Origin: Myxococcales bacterium
GTDB taxonomy: Bacteria; Myxococcota_A; Polyangia; Haliangiales; Haliangiaceae
Direction of reading: 5' to 3'
Assembly: GCA_016716835.1 (NCBI GenBank)
Contig: JADJUW010000001.1
Span: forward strand, 1,942,001 to 2,006,000
Length of the DNA: 64,000 bases
In this document: positions 1-7,837 of the stretch, piece after piece
Layout: each line of letters starts with the position of its first letter
Position numbering within the stretch: position 1 is the first letter of the stretch
Position numbers and translations under genes: made by a program
The notes under the pieces: model-generated
What the model was told of the DNA's origin: nothing
What the model saw: the letters and a program-made list of their open reading frames with translations, nothing else
Database searches by the model: none

Positions 1-502
1 TCATTTGCACAGGTACTACTGGAAAGGTGTCGTCGCCGTGCGTGACGCACAGCGGACCCAGCGAGCTGGGGCGTTTGGCACGTGCGATGACGACGTCAAA
101 GGCCGGCGCGGCGGGCACCTGAAAGCCGAGTCCGCCGAGCTGGGTGGCCAAGGCACTAGCTAAGCGCTGCAGTTGTGGCGATGACGCGACGCCCACAACG
201 ATCGCGGTAGCGGCATCGCCGCTGGCGTTAGGACGAATCCCGCGCACGGTAAGGTCGAAAGGTTGGGTTTCGGCGGCGATTGACCGCATCACGTCATCGA
301 CTGCCACGGCGGCTTCGGGACGAAACCAACCGAGGTAGGCCAAGCACACATGATACGAGGAGGGTGCCATCCACGCGAGCTCGAGCCCAAGCCCCGGGGC
401 GCGCCGCGACATGCTGTCGGCCAAGGCCCCAAGATTGGAACACAAAGCCGCCGGCAGCGAGATGGATACCACGCCGCGAACGGCGCCAACTGTCTCGGTC
501 AT
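1..502 (-). CDS. thpR: RNA 2',3'-cyclic phosphodiesterase (ThpR/LigT family), C-terminus beyond the window
   Basis: The frame opens at the ATG at 502 and stays open to base 1, so about 167 residues are visible and the stop lies outside. The fold matches 2H phosphoesterases of the ThpR/LigT type, which hydrolyse 2',3'-cyclic phosphates on RNA. The region around residue 54 reads SSYHVCLAYLGWF, where the family has HxTLxFLG, and the second block reads FDVVIARAK, where HxTLARxK is expected. The first motif therefore keeps His but has Cys for Thr, and the second has lost His. Activity is doubtful. It lies 21 bp after cinA on the same strand; cinA-thpR(-recA) is a known order in delta-proteobacteria. 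Family assignment is fairly sure, catalysis is not. Confidence 0.7.
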   Translation of the reverse strand, partial: MTETVGAVRGVVSISLPAALCSNLGALADSMSRRAPGLGLELAWMAPSSYHVCLAYLGWFRPEAAVAVDDVMRSIAAETQPFDLTVRGIRPNASGDAATAIVVGVASSPQLQRLASALATQLGGLGFQVPAAPAFDVVIARAKRPSSLGPLCVTHGDDTFPVVPVQM

Positions 503-523
503 GGCAAAACCCTAGCACCAAAC

Positions 524-1807
524 TTACGAGGTGGGCGTGCCCGTAACGAGCACTTCACCGCGAATGTGCGCGACGATCATGCGCAGGCCCCACCACGCCG
601 CCAGCAGCCGCACTTGATCACGCGCGCCGGGAAACCAAATCGACCGCGTCGTTATGCCGGCATCATGCGCCAACGCGAGCCAAACCGTCCCCACGGGTTT
701 TGCGGCGCTGCCGCCACCCGGCCCGGCAATGCCGGAGACGGCGAGTGCCAACGACGTCGCAAACTGCGCGCGCGCCGCGCTCGCCATTTGCGTAACACAC
801 GCCTCGCTCACCGCGCCGTGCTCGCCGAGCAATTCCGAGCTGACCTGGAGCAACCTTGTTTTTTCGCGATCAGCGTACGTCGTCACGCCGCCGGGAAAAA
901 AAGTCGAGGCGCCAGGCGCGTCGGTCAGGAGCGCGGCCAGCAGGCCACCGGTGCACGATTCGGCGGTGGCGACGGAAATGCCGCCTTCGCGCAGCAGGCG
1001 CGCACAGAGCGCGGGCAACGCCTCGTCGCCGGTGCCGTAGCACCAGGGGCCTAGCGCCGCTGTCACGCGGCGATCGAGCTCGCCGTCAGCGGCATCGGAC
1101 TCGGCATCGCCCCCGGCGCGGCGCACAAATTTCACCAACGTTTCGGGAAATTTGACCTGATAGTGCACGCTCGTTTTTGCCAAGGCCGGCGCAATGTCGC
1201 GACATCGCGCCGAGACCTGAGACTCACCCAGCCCAAAGGCGCGAAACACGCGACGCTCGACGATGTGATCGCCCGGCGATCTTACGCGCGCGCATAGCTC
1301 GCTTATGCGCGCCCGCACGCCGCCCTCGAAGATATCAATCATCTCGCGCGGCACGCCGGGAAAGCAGAAAATGGCCGCGCCGCCGTGGGCAAACTCAAAG
1401 CCTGGTGCGAGGCCAACGTTGTTGCGCCAGGCCGCGGCCCCCGCAGGCCGCCTGACCTGCCGCAACATTAAGGGGTGTGTCGCGCGGGTTGTGCCGGCGA
1501 AGCGCCGCCGCATCTGCTCGGCCGCGGGCTCGTCGATCACCGCCTCACAGCCAAGCAGGCCGCAAACCACGTCGACCGTAAGATCGTCCTCGGTCGGGCC
1601 GAGGCCGCCTGTGCACAGCACCAGCTCGGCCCGCGACGCGGCGGCGGTCAGCGCGAGTGCGATATCGGGCGCGTCGTCGCGACAGGTGACGCGCCACGGT
1701 ACCTCGATGCCCAGCTCCCACAAGGCGGCGCTCAACCACGCCGCGTTCGTATCCACAATCTCGCCGCGGCAGATCTCGTCGCCAATCGTCACGATCTCAG
1801 CTCGCAT
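524..1807 (-). CDS. cinA: CinA-like protein: MoCF-type domain plus nicotinamide-nucleotide amidase
   Basis: 427 aa, the usual CinA length. I chose the ATG at 1807 (MRAEIVTIGDE), because the family begins this way; the frame is open further upstream to 1855 without family similarity. Residues about 1-170 form the molybdopterin-binding-like domain (TIGDEICRGEIVDTN, CTGGLGPTEDDLT). Residues from about 270 form the PncC domain, with ATAESCTGG, SGIAGPGGG and KPVGTV. PncC deamidates nicotinamide mononucleotide to nicotinic acid mononucleotide in pyridine nucleotide salvage. All recognisable motif residues are present. It is probably co-transcribed with the thpR-like gene 21 bp downstream. Confidence 0.93.
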   Translation of the reverse strand: MRAEIVTIGDEICRGEIVDTNAAWLSAALWELGIEVPWRVTCRDDAPDIALALTAAASRAELVLCTGGLGPTEDDLTVDVVCGLLGCEAVIDEPAAEQMRRRFAGTTRATHPLMLRQVRRPAGAAAWRNNVGLAPGFEFAHGGAAIFCFPGVPREMIDIFEGGVRARISELCARVRSPGDHIVERRVFRAFGLGESQVSARCRDIAPALAKTSVHYQVKFPETLVKFVRRAGGDAESDAADGELDRRVTAALGPWCYGTGDEALPALCARLLREGGISVATAESCTGGLLAALLTDAPGASTFFPGGVTTYADREKTRLLQVSSELLGEHGAVSEACVTQMASAARAQFATSLALAVSGIAGPGGGSAAKPVGTVWLALAHDAGITTRSIWFPGARDQVRLLAAWWGLRMIVAHIRGEVLVTGTPTS

Positions 1808-1871
1808 GCGGCGGCTATAGCGCGATTTCCCCCTTAAAACATCACGGGGCCGCAAACGGATCCGCCGTTAG

Positions 1872-1901
1872 TTGACGCGACTTGGACTTGTTCTTTATCA
1901 T
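1872..1901 (+). promoter_or_regulatory. candidate sigma70-type promoter for the PP2C phosphatase gene
   Basis: TTGACG at 1872-1877 and TATCAT at 1896-1901 are separated by 18 bp and lie about 40 bp before the ATG at 1943. The assignment rests on matching by eye only. Confidence 0.35.
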
Positions 1902-1942
1902 GATGCCTCAAGCTGGCCGACCAGCACCGGACACGCCCTGTT

Positions 1943-2707
1943 ATGAAAATTCGTTACGCCGCCAAGACTGACGTTGGAATGAAGCGTGCCCACAACGAGG
2001 ACTACTTCTCGCTCAACGAAGAGGAGCGCTTGTTCTTGGTTGCCGACGGCATGGGCGGCCACGCCTCGGGCGAAGTCGCCTCCAAGTTAGCCACCGAAAC
2101 CATCGGCGAATTTTATCAGCGCACGGGGGCCGATGATGACTCGACGTGGCCGTACAAGATGGACCGCTCGCTGACCTACACCGAGAATCGCTTGGTGTGT
2201 TCAATCAAGCTCGCCAACCTGCGCATCTATGAGACCTCGACGCGCGATATTCGTTATAAAGGCATGGGCACCACGCTCGTGTGCTGCTTGGTTGCCGGCG
2301 ACAAGATCTATGTCGGCCACGTTGGCGATTCACGCGCCTACCGCGTGCGGCGCGGCGAGATCACCCAACTAACCCGCGACCATTCCCTGCTCGAGGACTA
2401 CAAAGAAGCTAAGCCTGACATGACGGAAGAGGAAGAGCGCAACTTCCCGCATAAGAATGTGATCACCAGGGCGCTTGGCATGCGCGAGACGGTGCAGGTA
2501 GATATTCGCGCCCACGACATCGAAATTGGCGACTTGTATCTGCTGTGTTCCGATGGCCTAACGGGCATGGTGCCCGACGCCAAGATCGCCGAGATTTCGA
2601 CCAAAGACGACGTGCTCGATCGCATGGTCGCGGAGCTGGTCGATGCGGCCAACCGCGCAGGCGGCACCGACAACGTGACCACGCTCCTCATCCATTGCTT
2701 CGATTAG
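1943..2707 (+). CDS. PP2C-family serine/threonine phosphatase
   Basis: 254 aa, a complete bacterial PP2C (Stp1/PrpC type) with no extra domains and no signal peptide, so cytosolic. Metal-binding motifs are in order: RAHNEDYF near residue 16, VADGMGGHASG near residue 35, GTTLVCC, VGDSRAYRVRRG near residue 133, LCSDGLTGMV near residue 205 and GGTDNVTTLL near the end. These are the Asp and Gly residues that hold the Mn/Mg pair. The enzyme removes phosphate from Ser/Thr on proteins. In myxobacteria such phosphatases oppose the many Hanks-type kinases, but no kinase gene is in this window. The substrate cannot be told. Confidence 0.95.
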   Translation: MKIRYAAKTDVGMKRAHNEDYFSLNEEERLFLVADGMGGHASGEVASKLATETIGEFYQRTGADDDSTWPYKMDRSLTYTENRLVCSIKLANLRIYETSTRDIRYKGMGTTLVCCLVAGDKIYVGHVGDSRAYRVRRGEITQLTRDHSLLEDYKEAKPDMTEEEERNFPHKNVITRALGMRETVQVDIRAHDIEIGDLYLLCSDGLTGMVPDAKIAEISTKDDVLDRMVAELVDAANRAGGTDNVTTLLIHCFD

Positions 2708-2728
2708 CAATCCGCTAGATAGTGGGCT

Positions 2729-3133
2729 ATGCCCAATTTCGATCGTGTGCTGGCCAGCTGCTTTGCCCTGTTGGCCTTGCTTCCAGCTTGCAAAGAGGCT
2801 GGCAAGGGCGTAGCCCACTTCGGCGAGTGGACGATCGGCAAGACGACGCTCAAAGATGCATCTGGTCGCTGCGTGCCGACAACGTTTGCTAACGGCAAGG
2901 CCGGCGTCTATTGCTTCGGACAGCGGCCCGCCACCATTGCGGGCCAAAGTGCGACGGTCGATCTCTATTTCGCAACCAACACGCCGGATGCGCCGCTCAT
3001 CGAATTGCAGCTAACCCTTGCGGCATGCAAACCCGAGCCAGTGCAAGGTTGGTTGCGCACCACGCTGGGGGCCCAAAACGTCGGAGGGGGCCCGCATGAC
3101 CTGGGAAACGCCGGCCTTGCTTGGCCTGGCTGA
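2729..3133 (+). CDS. small lipoprotein of unknown function, probably frameshifted near its 3' end
   Basis: As read it is 134 aa, beginning with a short signal peptide and lipobox LLPAC (Cys about residue 21), so it should be lipid-anchored. The mature part is a compact domain with WTIGK near the start and several Cys. The frame ends at 3133 just after a GGGGGCCC run at about 3089-3096. The next frame then continues without a stop to 3230, with ordinary protein composition (TWETPALLGLADVPAANGKC, then CRLRFFPPSERAEF). A one-base indel in the G run would join both into about 166 aa. This may be a real mutation or an assembly error. No family recognised. Confidence 0.6.
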   Translation: MPNFDRVLASCFALLALLPACKEAGKGVAHFGEWTIGKTTLKDASGRCVPTTFANGKAGVYCFGQRPATIAGQSATVDLYFATNTPDAPLIELQLTLAACKPEPVQGWLRTTLGAQNVGGGPHDLGNAGLAWPG

Positions 3134-3203
3134 CGTCCCTGCCGCGAACGGCAAGTGCAGGCTTCGTTTTTTTCCGCCCAGCGAGCGGGCTGAGTTTGTT
3201 AGG

Positions 3204-4541
3204 CTAGCGGCGGCGGCGACACAAAACTAAGCACGGCGCCAGCCACAAAATTAGCAGCGCGGCCAGGCCACCCGCACCAACACCATTAGCATTGCACGCG
3301 CAACCCCCGACATTTCCGCTTTCAAAATATTCCTTGTCGTCCGGCAAGGTGGCGCTCCCTTCTTGGCACGTACCGGCTTGGCACACGTAGCCTTCGTCGC
3401 ATAGTGGCGGATTAATGGTGCTGCCGATGATGCTGACGTCGTACTCATCAGTCGAGCCATCGCAATCATTGTCGAGGCCATCGCACACCTCAAGCTGTGG
3501 CCCAACATCGCCTTGGCATCCGGAGAGGATGCCTTGCGAGGTGCAGGCTTGTAACCCGAGCTCGCAGGTGCCGCGCGGCGAGATGCCGCAGCTCACGGGG
3601 TCTTCATCCGCATCACACGGACAGCCCTCATCAATGGCGCCATTGCAATCATTGTCTAGGCCATCGCATCCCTCAAATGCGGGCGCCTGCGCCGTACAGG
3701 CAACCCATTGACCGTCGGTGCAGCTCTCGCTGCCGGCGCCGCAGGCCGACGCGCAAGCGCGCACGAGGTCCTCGTCGATCTGGCCGTTGCAATCATTGTC
3801 GCGGCCATCGCAAATCTCCGTTCCGGCGACCTCGACGATGAGGCGATCGAGCACCTCGGCAAGGTCGCCGCCGCTGTTGACCTGCTCATAGCAGAGGTTG
3901 TCGTCCGAGGGCAGCTCGGCGTTGACGTTGCAGTCTAGGTGCGCCGTCCCCGCGATGAGCGCCATGCTGGTCATGGCCAAGGTATCGACGCTTTCGCCAA
4001 AGCCGATGATAAAGGTCGCGACGCCTTGCGCGTTCAAAGCGGTCACCGCGGCATCGCCAGCAAAGCGTGCGTCCGGATCGTAGGGTGAACACCATTGCCA
4101 CCCATCCGTTATCAAGATCGCGTATTTGCCCCCCGTGGCGCCCTCAAACGCATTGGAATCTGCCAGGGCCTCGAGCGACTCCGCGATCGGCGTCCAATTG
4201 CCCGCGGTCGGCGGGGGCGCGACGAGCGCGTCCGCGATGGCGGCGGCACGACCTTGCGCGGGGGCGATTACCATCTTGCCAGCACCGCATTTGTTCGGCG
4301 ATGGAAAGGTCATCAGGCCAAATCGCGCATCGGCTTCATAGGTCGCCAGCACGCCATTTATGGCCTGGCGCGCGACGTCCCACTTGGCGACGTCGTCGAT
4401 GCTCCCCGTGATCATCGAACTCGATTTATCGAGCACAATCACGACCGTGGGTGGACTGCACTCGACACCCGCCTCCGCAGTCGTTACGTCAAACAGCAAC
4501 GCCACGGCGAGCGACGTGGAAGCCAACCAGTAGCGAGACAC
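3204..4541 (-). CDS. secreted VWA-domain protein with MopE-like Cys/Asp repeats and MYXO-CTERM-like tail
   Basis: 445 aa. A signal peptide (about 1-24) is followed by a von Willebrand A domain from about residue 30 with a MIDAS motif DKSSSM, and later LITDGWQWCSPYD. Three repeats of the form CDGxDNDCxGxIDE follow (about residues 244, 292 and 349), of the type seen in MopE-like putative metal-binding proteins. The end, GGCACNANG, then a hydrophobic stretch and RRRR, resembles a MYXO-CTERM sorting tail. It is probably displayed on or released from the outer membrane, binding metal or protein ligands. It is a close paralogue of the gene immediately upstream on the same strand (9-bp gap), so a tandem duplication. 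Confidence 0.85.
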   Translation of the reverse strand: MSRYWLASTSLAVALLFDVTTAEAGVECSPPTVVIVLDKSSSMITGSIDDVAKWDVARQAINGVLATYEADARFGLMTFPSPNKCGAGKMVIAPAQGRAAAIADALVAPPPTAGNWTPIAESLEALADSNAFEGATGGKYAILITDGWQWCSPYDPDARFAGDAAVTALNAQGVATFIIGFGESVDTLAMTSMALIAGTAHLDCNVNAELPSDDNLCYEQVNSGGDLAEVLDRLIVEVAGTEICDGRDNDCNGQIDEDLVRACASACGAGSESCTDGQWVACTAQAPAFEGCDGLDNDCNGAIDEGCPCDADEDPVSCGISPRGTCELGLQACTSQGILSGCQGDVGPQLEVCDGLDNDCDGSTDEYDVSIIGSTINPPLCDEGYVCQAGTCQEGSATLPDDKEYFESGNVGGCACNANGVGAGGLAALLILWLAPCLVLCRRRR

Positions 4542-4550
4542 CCACTAAGT

Positions 4551-5939
4551 CTACGCCGAACGGCGACGGCGCAGGAATAGAATTGCACCAATGAGGCCAA
4601 ATGCGGCTAAGTCGCCCGGCCCGCCGCCACCGCGGCAGGCGCAGGACGATACCTTAGCCCCGGTCTCATCAAACGGTGAGCCGGTCGGATCGGTGGGGGT
4701 GACGCAGGTGCCGTCGATGCAAATCTGCCCGGGGTCACAGATGAGCCCGTCGCGGCCGGTCAGCCAAAGCGCGAGCGACGGCGAAGGCGTCTCCTCGTCC
4801 ACGTCGCCATCGCAATCGTTGTCGAGGTTATCGCAGGTTTCCTCGCCAGGCACGACGAGGCCTTCGCAGGCGCCCCACACGCCGCCTTCGCACAGCTGTG
4901 TCCCCGGCTGGCAGACACCCTCGGTGGTATCTTCGCCGCACGTGCGCGCATCGCCATCGACGCATTCGCATCCCGGGTCGATCGCGCCATCGCAGTCATT
5001 GTCGAGGCCGTCGCAAATGTCCGCGCCGGGCTGCGGCGCATCGCACGCGCCCCACGTGCCATTTTCGCAGGTTTCGCTGCCGCCTCCGCACGCGGTCGCG
5101 CAATCGCGGCTTAGGTTCTCGTCGACCTCACCATCGCAATCGTTGTCGAGACCATCGCAGATCTCGTCGGTCGCGACGGTGCCGACGATCTCCGCCAAGG
5201 CGGCCTGCAACTGCGCCAGGTTGTCGGCCTGATAATAACAAACGTCAGGGTTGCTCGGATCGGTGGCCGTGACGTCGCAGCCGCTGGTATGGCTGCCGGC
5301 CAACACCGCCATCCGCCCCAACGCAAGCGCATCGACCGCGGCGCCAAATCCGACCACGAACGTCTTAATCCCCTTGGCATTTAGGTCGACAATGCCTTGC
5401 TCGCCGGCAAATCGAGTTGCCGGGTCGTAGGGAGAGCACCACTGCCAACCATCTGAGATCAAAATCACATATTTGGGTGCCGCCGTCTCCTCCCACGTAG
5501 GCAGGTTGGCGGCCGCTTGCAGCGTCTGCGCCATTGGCGTCCAGTTGCCGGCATCTGGCGGCGGCGCTTGCAACACCTCGGCGATCGCCGCCTGGTTGCC
5601 GAGTGCCGGCGCGACGTCCTGCTGCCCCGGCCCGCACTGGTTTGGCCGGGGAAAGGTCACCAAGCCAAACTCTACGTTTTGTTCGTAAGTTCCCAGGACT
5701 TGCGAGATAGCGGTCGCGGCGATACTCCATTTGGTCGTGCCGCCGATGGAGCCCGTTACCATCGAACTCGACTTGTCGAGGACAACCATCGCGCGCGACG
5801 GCACGCATACCGTGGGGTCAGCTGCCGCATCGCGCGGTACTGCGGCGATGACACCCGCAATGCTAAGCGCTGACAGCACGACTGTTCCCAAAGATCGTTT
5901 TCCGAAACGACGTTCACTAACTAATTGATCCCTCATCAT
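4551..5939 (-). CDS. secreted VWA-domain protein with MopE-like repeats, tandem paralogue
   Basis: 462 aa with the same architecture as its downstream neighbour: signal peptide (cut near AAAD, about residue 41), VWA domain with DKSSSM and LISDGWQWCSPYD, three CDGLDNDCDG-type repeats (about residues 260, 308 and 368), and a tail with SCACRGGGG, a hydrophobic segment and RRRR. The VWA domains are much more alike than the repeat spacers. Cys spacing in the repeats suggests disulphide-stabilised, Ca-binding loops. It is probably the first gene of a two-gene unit. The frame has two Met at the start (5939 or 5936). The ligand is unknown. Confidence 0.85.
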   Translation of the reverse strand: MMRDQLVSERRFGKRSLGTVVLSALSIAGVIAAVPRDAAADPTVCVPSRAMVVLDKSSSMVTGSIGGTTKWSIAATAISQVLGTYEQNVEFGLVTFPRPNQCGPGQQDVAPALGNQAAIAEVLQAPPPDAGNWTPMAQTLQAAANLPTWEETAAPKYVILISDGWQWCSPYDPATRFAGEQGIVDLNAKGIKTFVVGFGAAVDALALGRMAVLAGSHTSGCDVTATDPSNPDVCYYQADNLAQLQAALAEIVGTVATDEICDGLDNDCDGEVDENLSRDCATACGGGSETCENGTWGACDAPQPGADICDGLDNDCDGAIDPGCECVDGDARTCGEDTTEGVCQPGTQLCEGGVWGACEGLVVPGEETCDNLDNDCDGDVDEETPSPSLALWLTGRDGLICDPGQICIDGTCVTPTDPTGSPFDETGAKVSSCACRGGGGPGDLAAFGLIGAILFLRRRRSA

Positions 5940-6056
5940 GACGCCGCACTCAGCAAAAAACGCGCCAAGGCTAACGGTTCAATATTATTTCAAGATCATT
6001 TGTCCAGTAGCTGGCCGCGTGGCCGGACTGACCACGCTGGCCAGTCCGCGTACGCA

Positions 6057-6572
6057 TCAACCAGCGTTCGGCCGAATTGAAACCAATTCGTTGGGGCAAT
6101 GCCCAGCCTCAATACCGCGCGCCTTGGCGCACAGACCATAGAGTTCGTGGCGATGCCTGGAGACAGAAAAACCGCCGAGTTTTTCGGCGATGCGCTCCTG
6201 CAGCCGCTCGATTTCCGGATCTTCAAATTCCAAGATCAGGCTGCACTTGGTGCAGATAAAGTGATCATGGTGTTCGCCCGCCACTTCATAGCGCGCGTGC
6301 CCGTCGCTGAACTGCCGCTCGACCGCGAGGCCACACTCAACGAGCAGCTTGAGCGTGCGATACACCGTGGCGTAGCCGACCTTGCGATTGCGCCGCCGCA
6401 CCTTGGCCAATAATTCGTCGATCGAAACGTGATCCGTCGTGCGAAAAAACAGGTCCACGATGACCTCGCGCTGCGACGTCGTGTTGAGCTTGTGCGCGGC
6501 CAAGTACGCCACCCAGCGGCGTTTTAGCTCTGCAGCGTCGCTACTGCGAAACTCCGACGCCTCCTCAGTCAT
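6057..6572 (-). CDS. Fur/PerR-family metal-dependent repressor
   Basis: 171 aa from the ATG at 6572, which is preceded by a GGGGAAAAG stretch; the frame also reads from a TTG at 6617. It has the Fur winged helix (GYATVYRTLKLLVECGLA) and the regulatory metal motif HHDHFIC. The first structural zinc pair is intact (CTKC) but the second, normally CxxC after LYG, reads GLCAKARG, so one Cys is Ala. Another Cys follows in GHCPNE. The protein should bind DNA in response to iron, peroxide or another metal; which one cannot be told. It is divergent from xseB, so both may be controlled from the 104-bp gap. Confidence 0.85.
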   Translation of the reverse strand: MTEEASEFRSSDAAELKRRWVAYLAAHKLNTTSQREVIVDLFFRTTDHVSIDELLAKVRRRNRKVGYATVYRTLKLLVECGLAVERQFSDGHARYEVAGEHHDHFICTKCSLILEFEDPEIERLQERIAEKLGGFSVSRHRHELYGLCAKARGIEAGHCPNELVSIRPNAG

Positions 6573-6676
6573 TTTTTCACTTTTCCCCGAAGCCTTTGGT
6601 TTGTCAATGCATTTCAAGATGCACGGGATTCAATTACGGGTCCAGGTTTGGCCAAATTCTCCTGTATAGTCGGCGG

Positions 6677-6970
6677 ATGGCAGCGCGCAAGCCCAACGAA
6701 AAACGAGACACCCCCGGCGACGAGGCGTCATTTGATCAAGTACTCGAGCAGCTACGCGTGGTCGTGGGCCAACTTGAGCGTGGCGAGCTTACGCTGGAGG
6801 AGTCGCTCGCGTCTTATGAACGTGGGGTCGCCTTGACCCGCCGTGGCCACGACCTGCTGCACGCCGCGGAGAAACGCATTGAATTGCTCGTGGGACCAGG
6901 CGGCGCCACCGCGCCACTGGCGGCGGCTAGCGATGAGGAAGACGACGACGGCGATCGGCAAGGCGCCTAA
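6677..6970 (+). CDS. xseB: exodeoxyribonuclease VII small subunit
   Basis: 97 aa from the ATG at 6677 (MAARKPNEK). The open frame extends upstream to 6596 without family similarity. The core reads SFDQVLEQLRVVVGQLERG, then LTLEESLASYERGVALTRR, the two-helix motif of XseB. The acidic tail (EEDDDGD) is not part of the conserved core. It pairs with XseA, which is not in this window, to degrade single-stranded DNA. The ispA gene starts 2 bp after its stop, an order (xseB-ispA) found in many proteobacteria. A TATAGT box only 8 bp before the ATG hints at a leaderless message, weakly. Confidence 0.92.
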   Translation: MAARKPNEKRDTPGDEASFDQVLEQLRVVVGQLERGELTLEESLASYERGVALTRRGHDLLHAAEKRIELLVGPGGATAPLAAASDEEDDDGDRQGA

Positions 6971-6972
6971 GC

Positions 6973-7809
6973 GTGGCCTCGACGTTTGCCGTTGCTGCCG
7001 CGCCAGTGCAAGCGCAGGCGTGGATCACACGTTGTGCCGATCGCGTCGAACAGGTGCTGGCCCGCCATCTTCAGCCGCCCTCCACCGATCACGGGCGCCT
7101 CATCGAAGCGATGCGCTACGCCGCGCTCGGCCCCGGCAAACGCTTGCGCCCGGCCATGCTGATGGCGAGCTGTGTCGACCTCGGCGGCAACCTTGCGCAA
7201 GCGGACGCCGCGGCCGCCGCCATCGAGTGCTTGCACGCATACACCTTGGTCCATGACGATCTGCCTGCGATGGACGACGACGTCGAGCGACGTGGGCGCC
7301 CCACCCTGCACATCGCGTTTGACGAGGCCACGGCCATATTAGCCGGCGACGGCCTTTTGACCGAGGCGTTTGGCTTGTTGGCGACGCTACCCACCCGCGC
7401 CGGCGAGGCAATCGCGACGCTGGCGCGCCTGAGCGGACCAGGCCACTTGCTCGCCGGTCAGGCGATCGATCTAGTCGCGCAGCGCGCGCAGCTGCCAATC
7501 TCTCCAGACGCGCTGCAGTCGATGCACGAAAAAAAAACTGGCGCGCTGTTTGCGGCCGCCGCCGCGCTCGGTGGCATCTGCGCCGATGCCGCGCCTGCCA
7601 CCTGCGCGCGCCTTGAGGCCTTTGGCATGGCGTTTGGCCTCGCCTTTCAATATGCCGATGATCTCGATGACGGTGAGCATACGCACCTCGCCGAGCTCGC
7701 GCGCCGCGAAATGAAGCGGCATGCCGAGCTGGCGTGGGGCCACGCCCAGGCCGTGGCGCCTGGCGGCCAGCTCGCCGCGATGGCGGCGTGGGCGCGCGCC
7801 CTGGAATGA
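6973..7809 (+). CDS. ispA: polyprenyl (farnesyl/geranyl-type) diphosphate synthase
   Basis: 278 aa with a GTG start 2 bp after xseB. Both Asp-rich motifs are present: DDLPAMDDD (first, about residue 95) and QYADDLDD (second, about residue 227), with GKRLRPAM near residue 55 and KKTGALF near 190. The enzyme condenses IPP with DMAPP/GPP to give farnesyl diphosphate for quinones, bactoprenol and terpenoids. It is slightly shorter than the typical 295 aa and the C-terminus is trimmed. No dxs follows, unlike in many relatives. Chain length cannot be fixed from sequence alone. Confidence 0.9.
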   Translation: MASTFAVAAAPVQAQAWITRCADRVEQVLARHLQPPSTDHGRLIEAMRYAALGPGKRLRPAMLMASCVDLGGNLAQADAAAAAIECLHAYTLVHDDLPAMDDDVERRGRPTLHIAFDEATAILAGDGLLTEAFGLLATLPTRAGEAIATLARLSGPGHLLAGQAIDLVAQRAQLPISPDALQSMHEKKTGALFAAAAALGGICADAAPATCARLEAFGMAFGLAFQYADDLDDGEHTHLAELARREMKRHAELAWGHAQAVAPGGQLAAMAAWARALE

Positions 7810-7837
7810 AAAGCCGCGCGCGTTGTTGTACGCTGCG

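Noticed and set aside
350..1837. Long plus-strand frames opposite cinA
   Set aside because: Arg-rich antisense shadows typical of high-GC genes; cinA on the minus strand has all family motifs.
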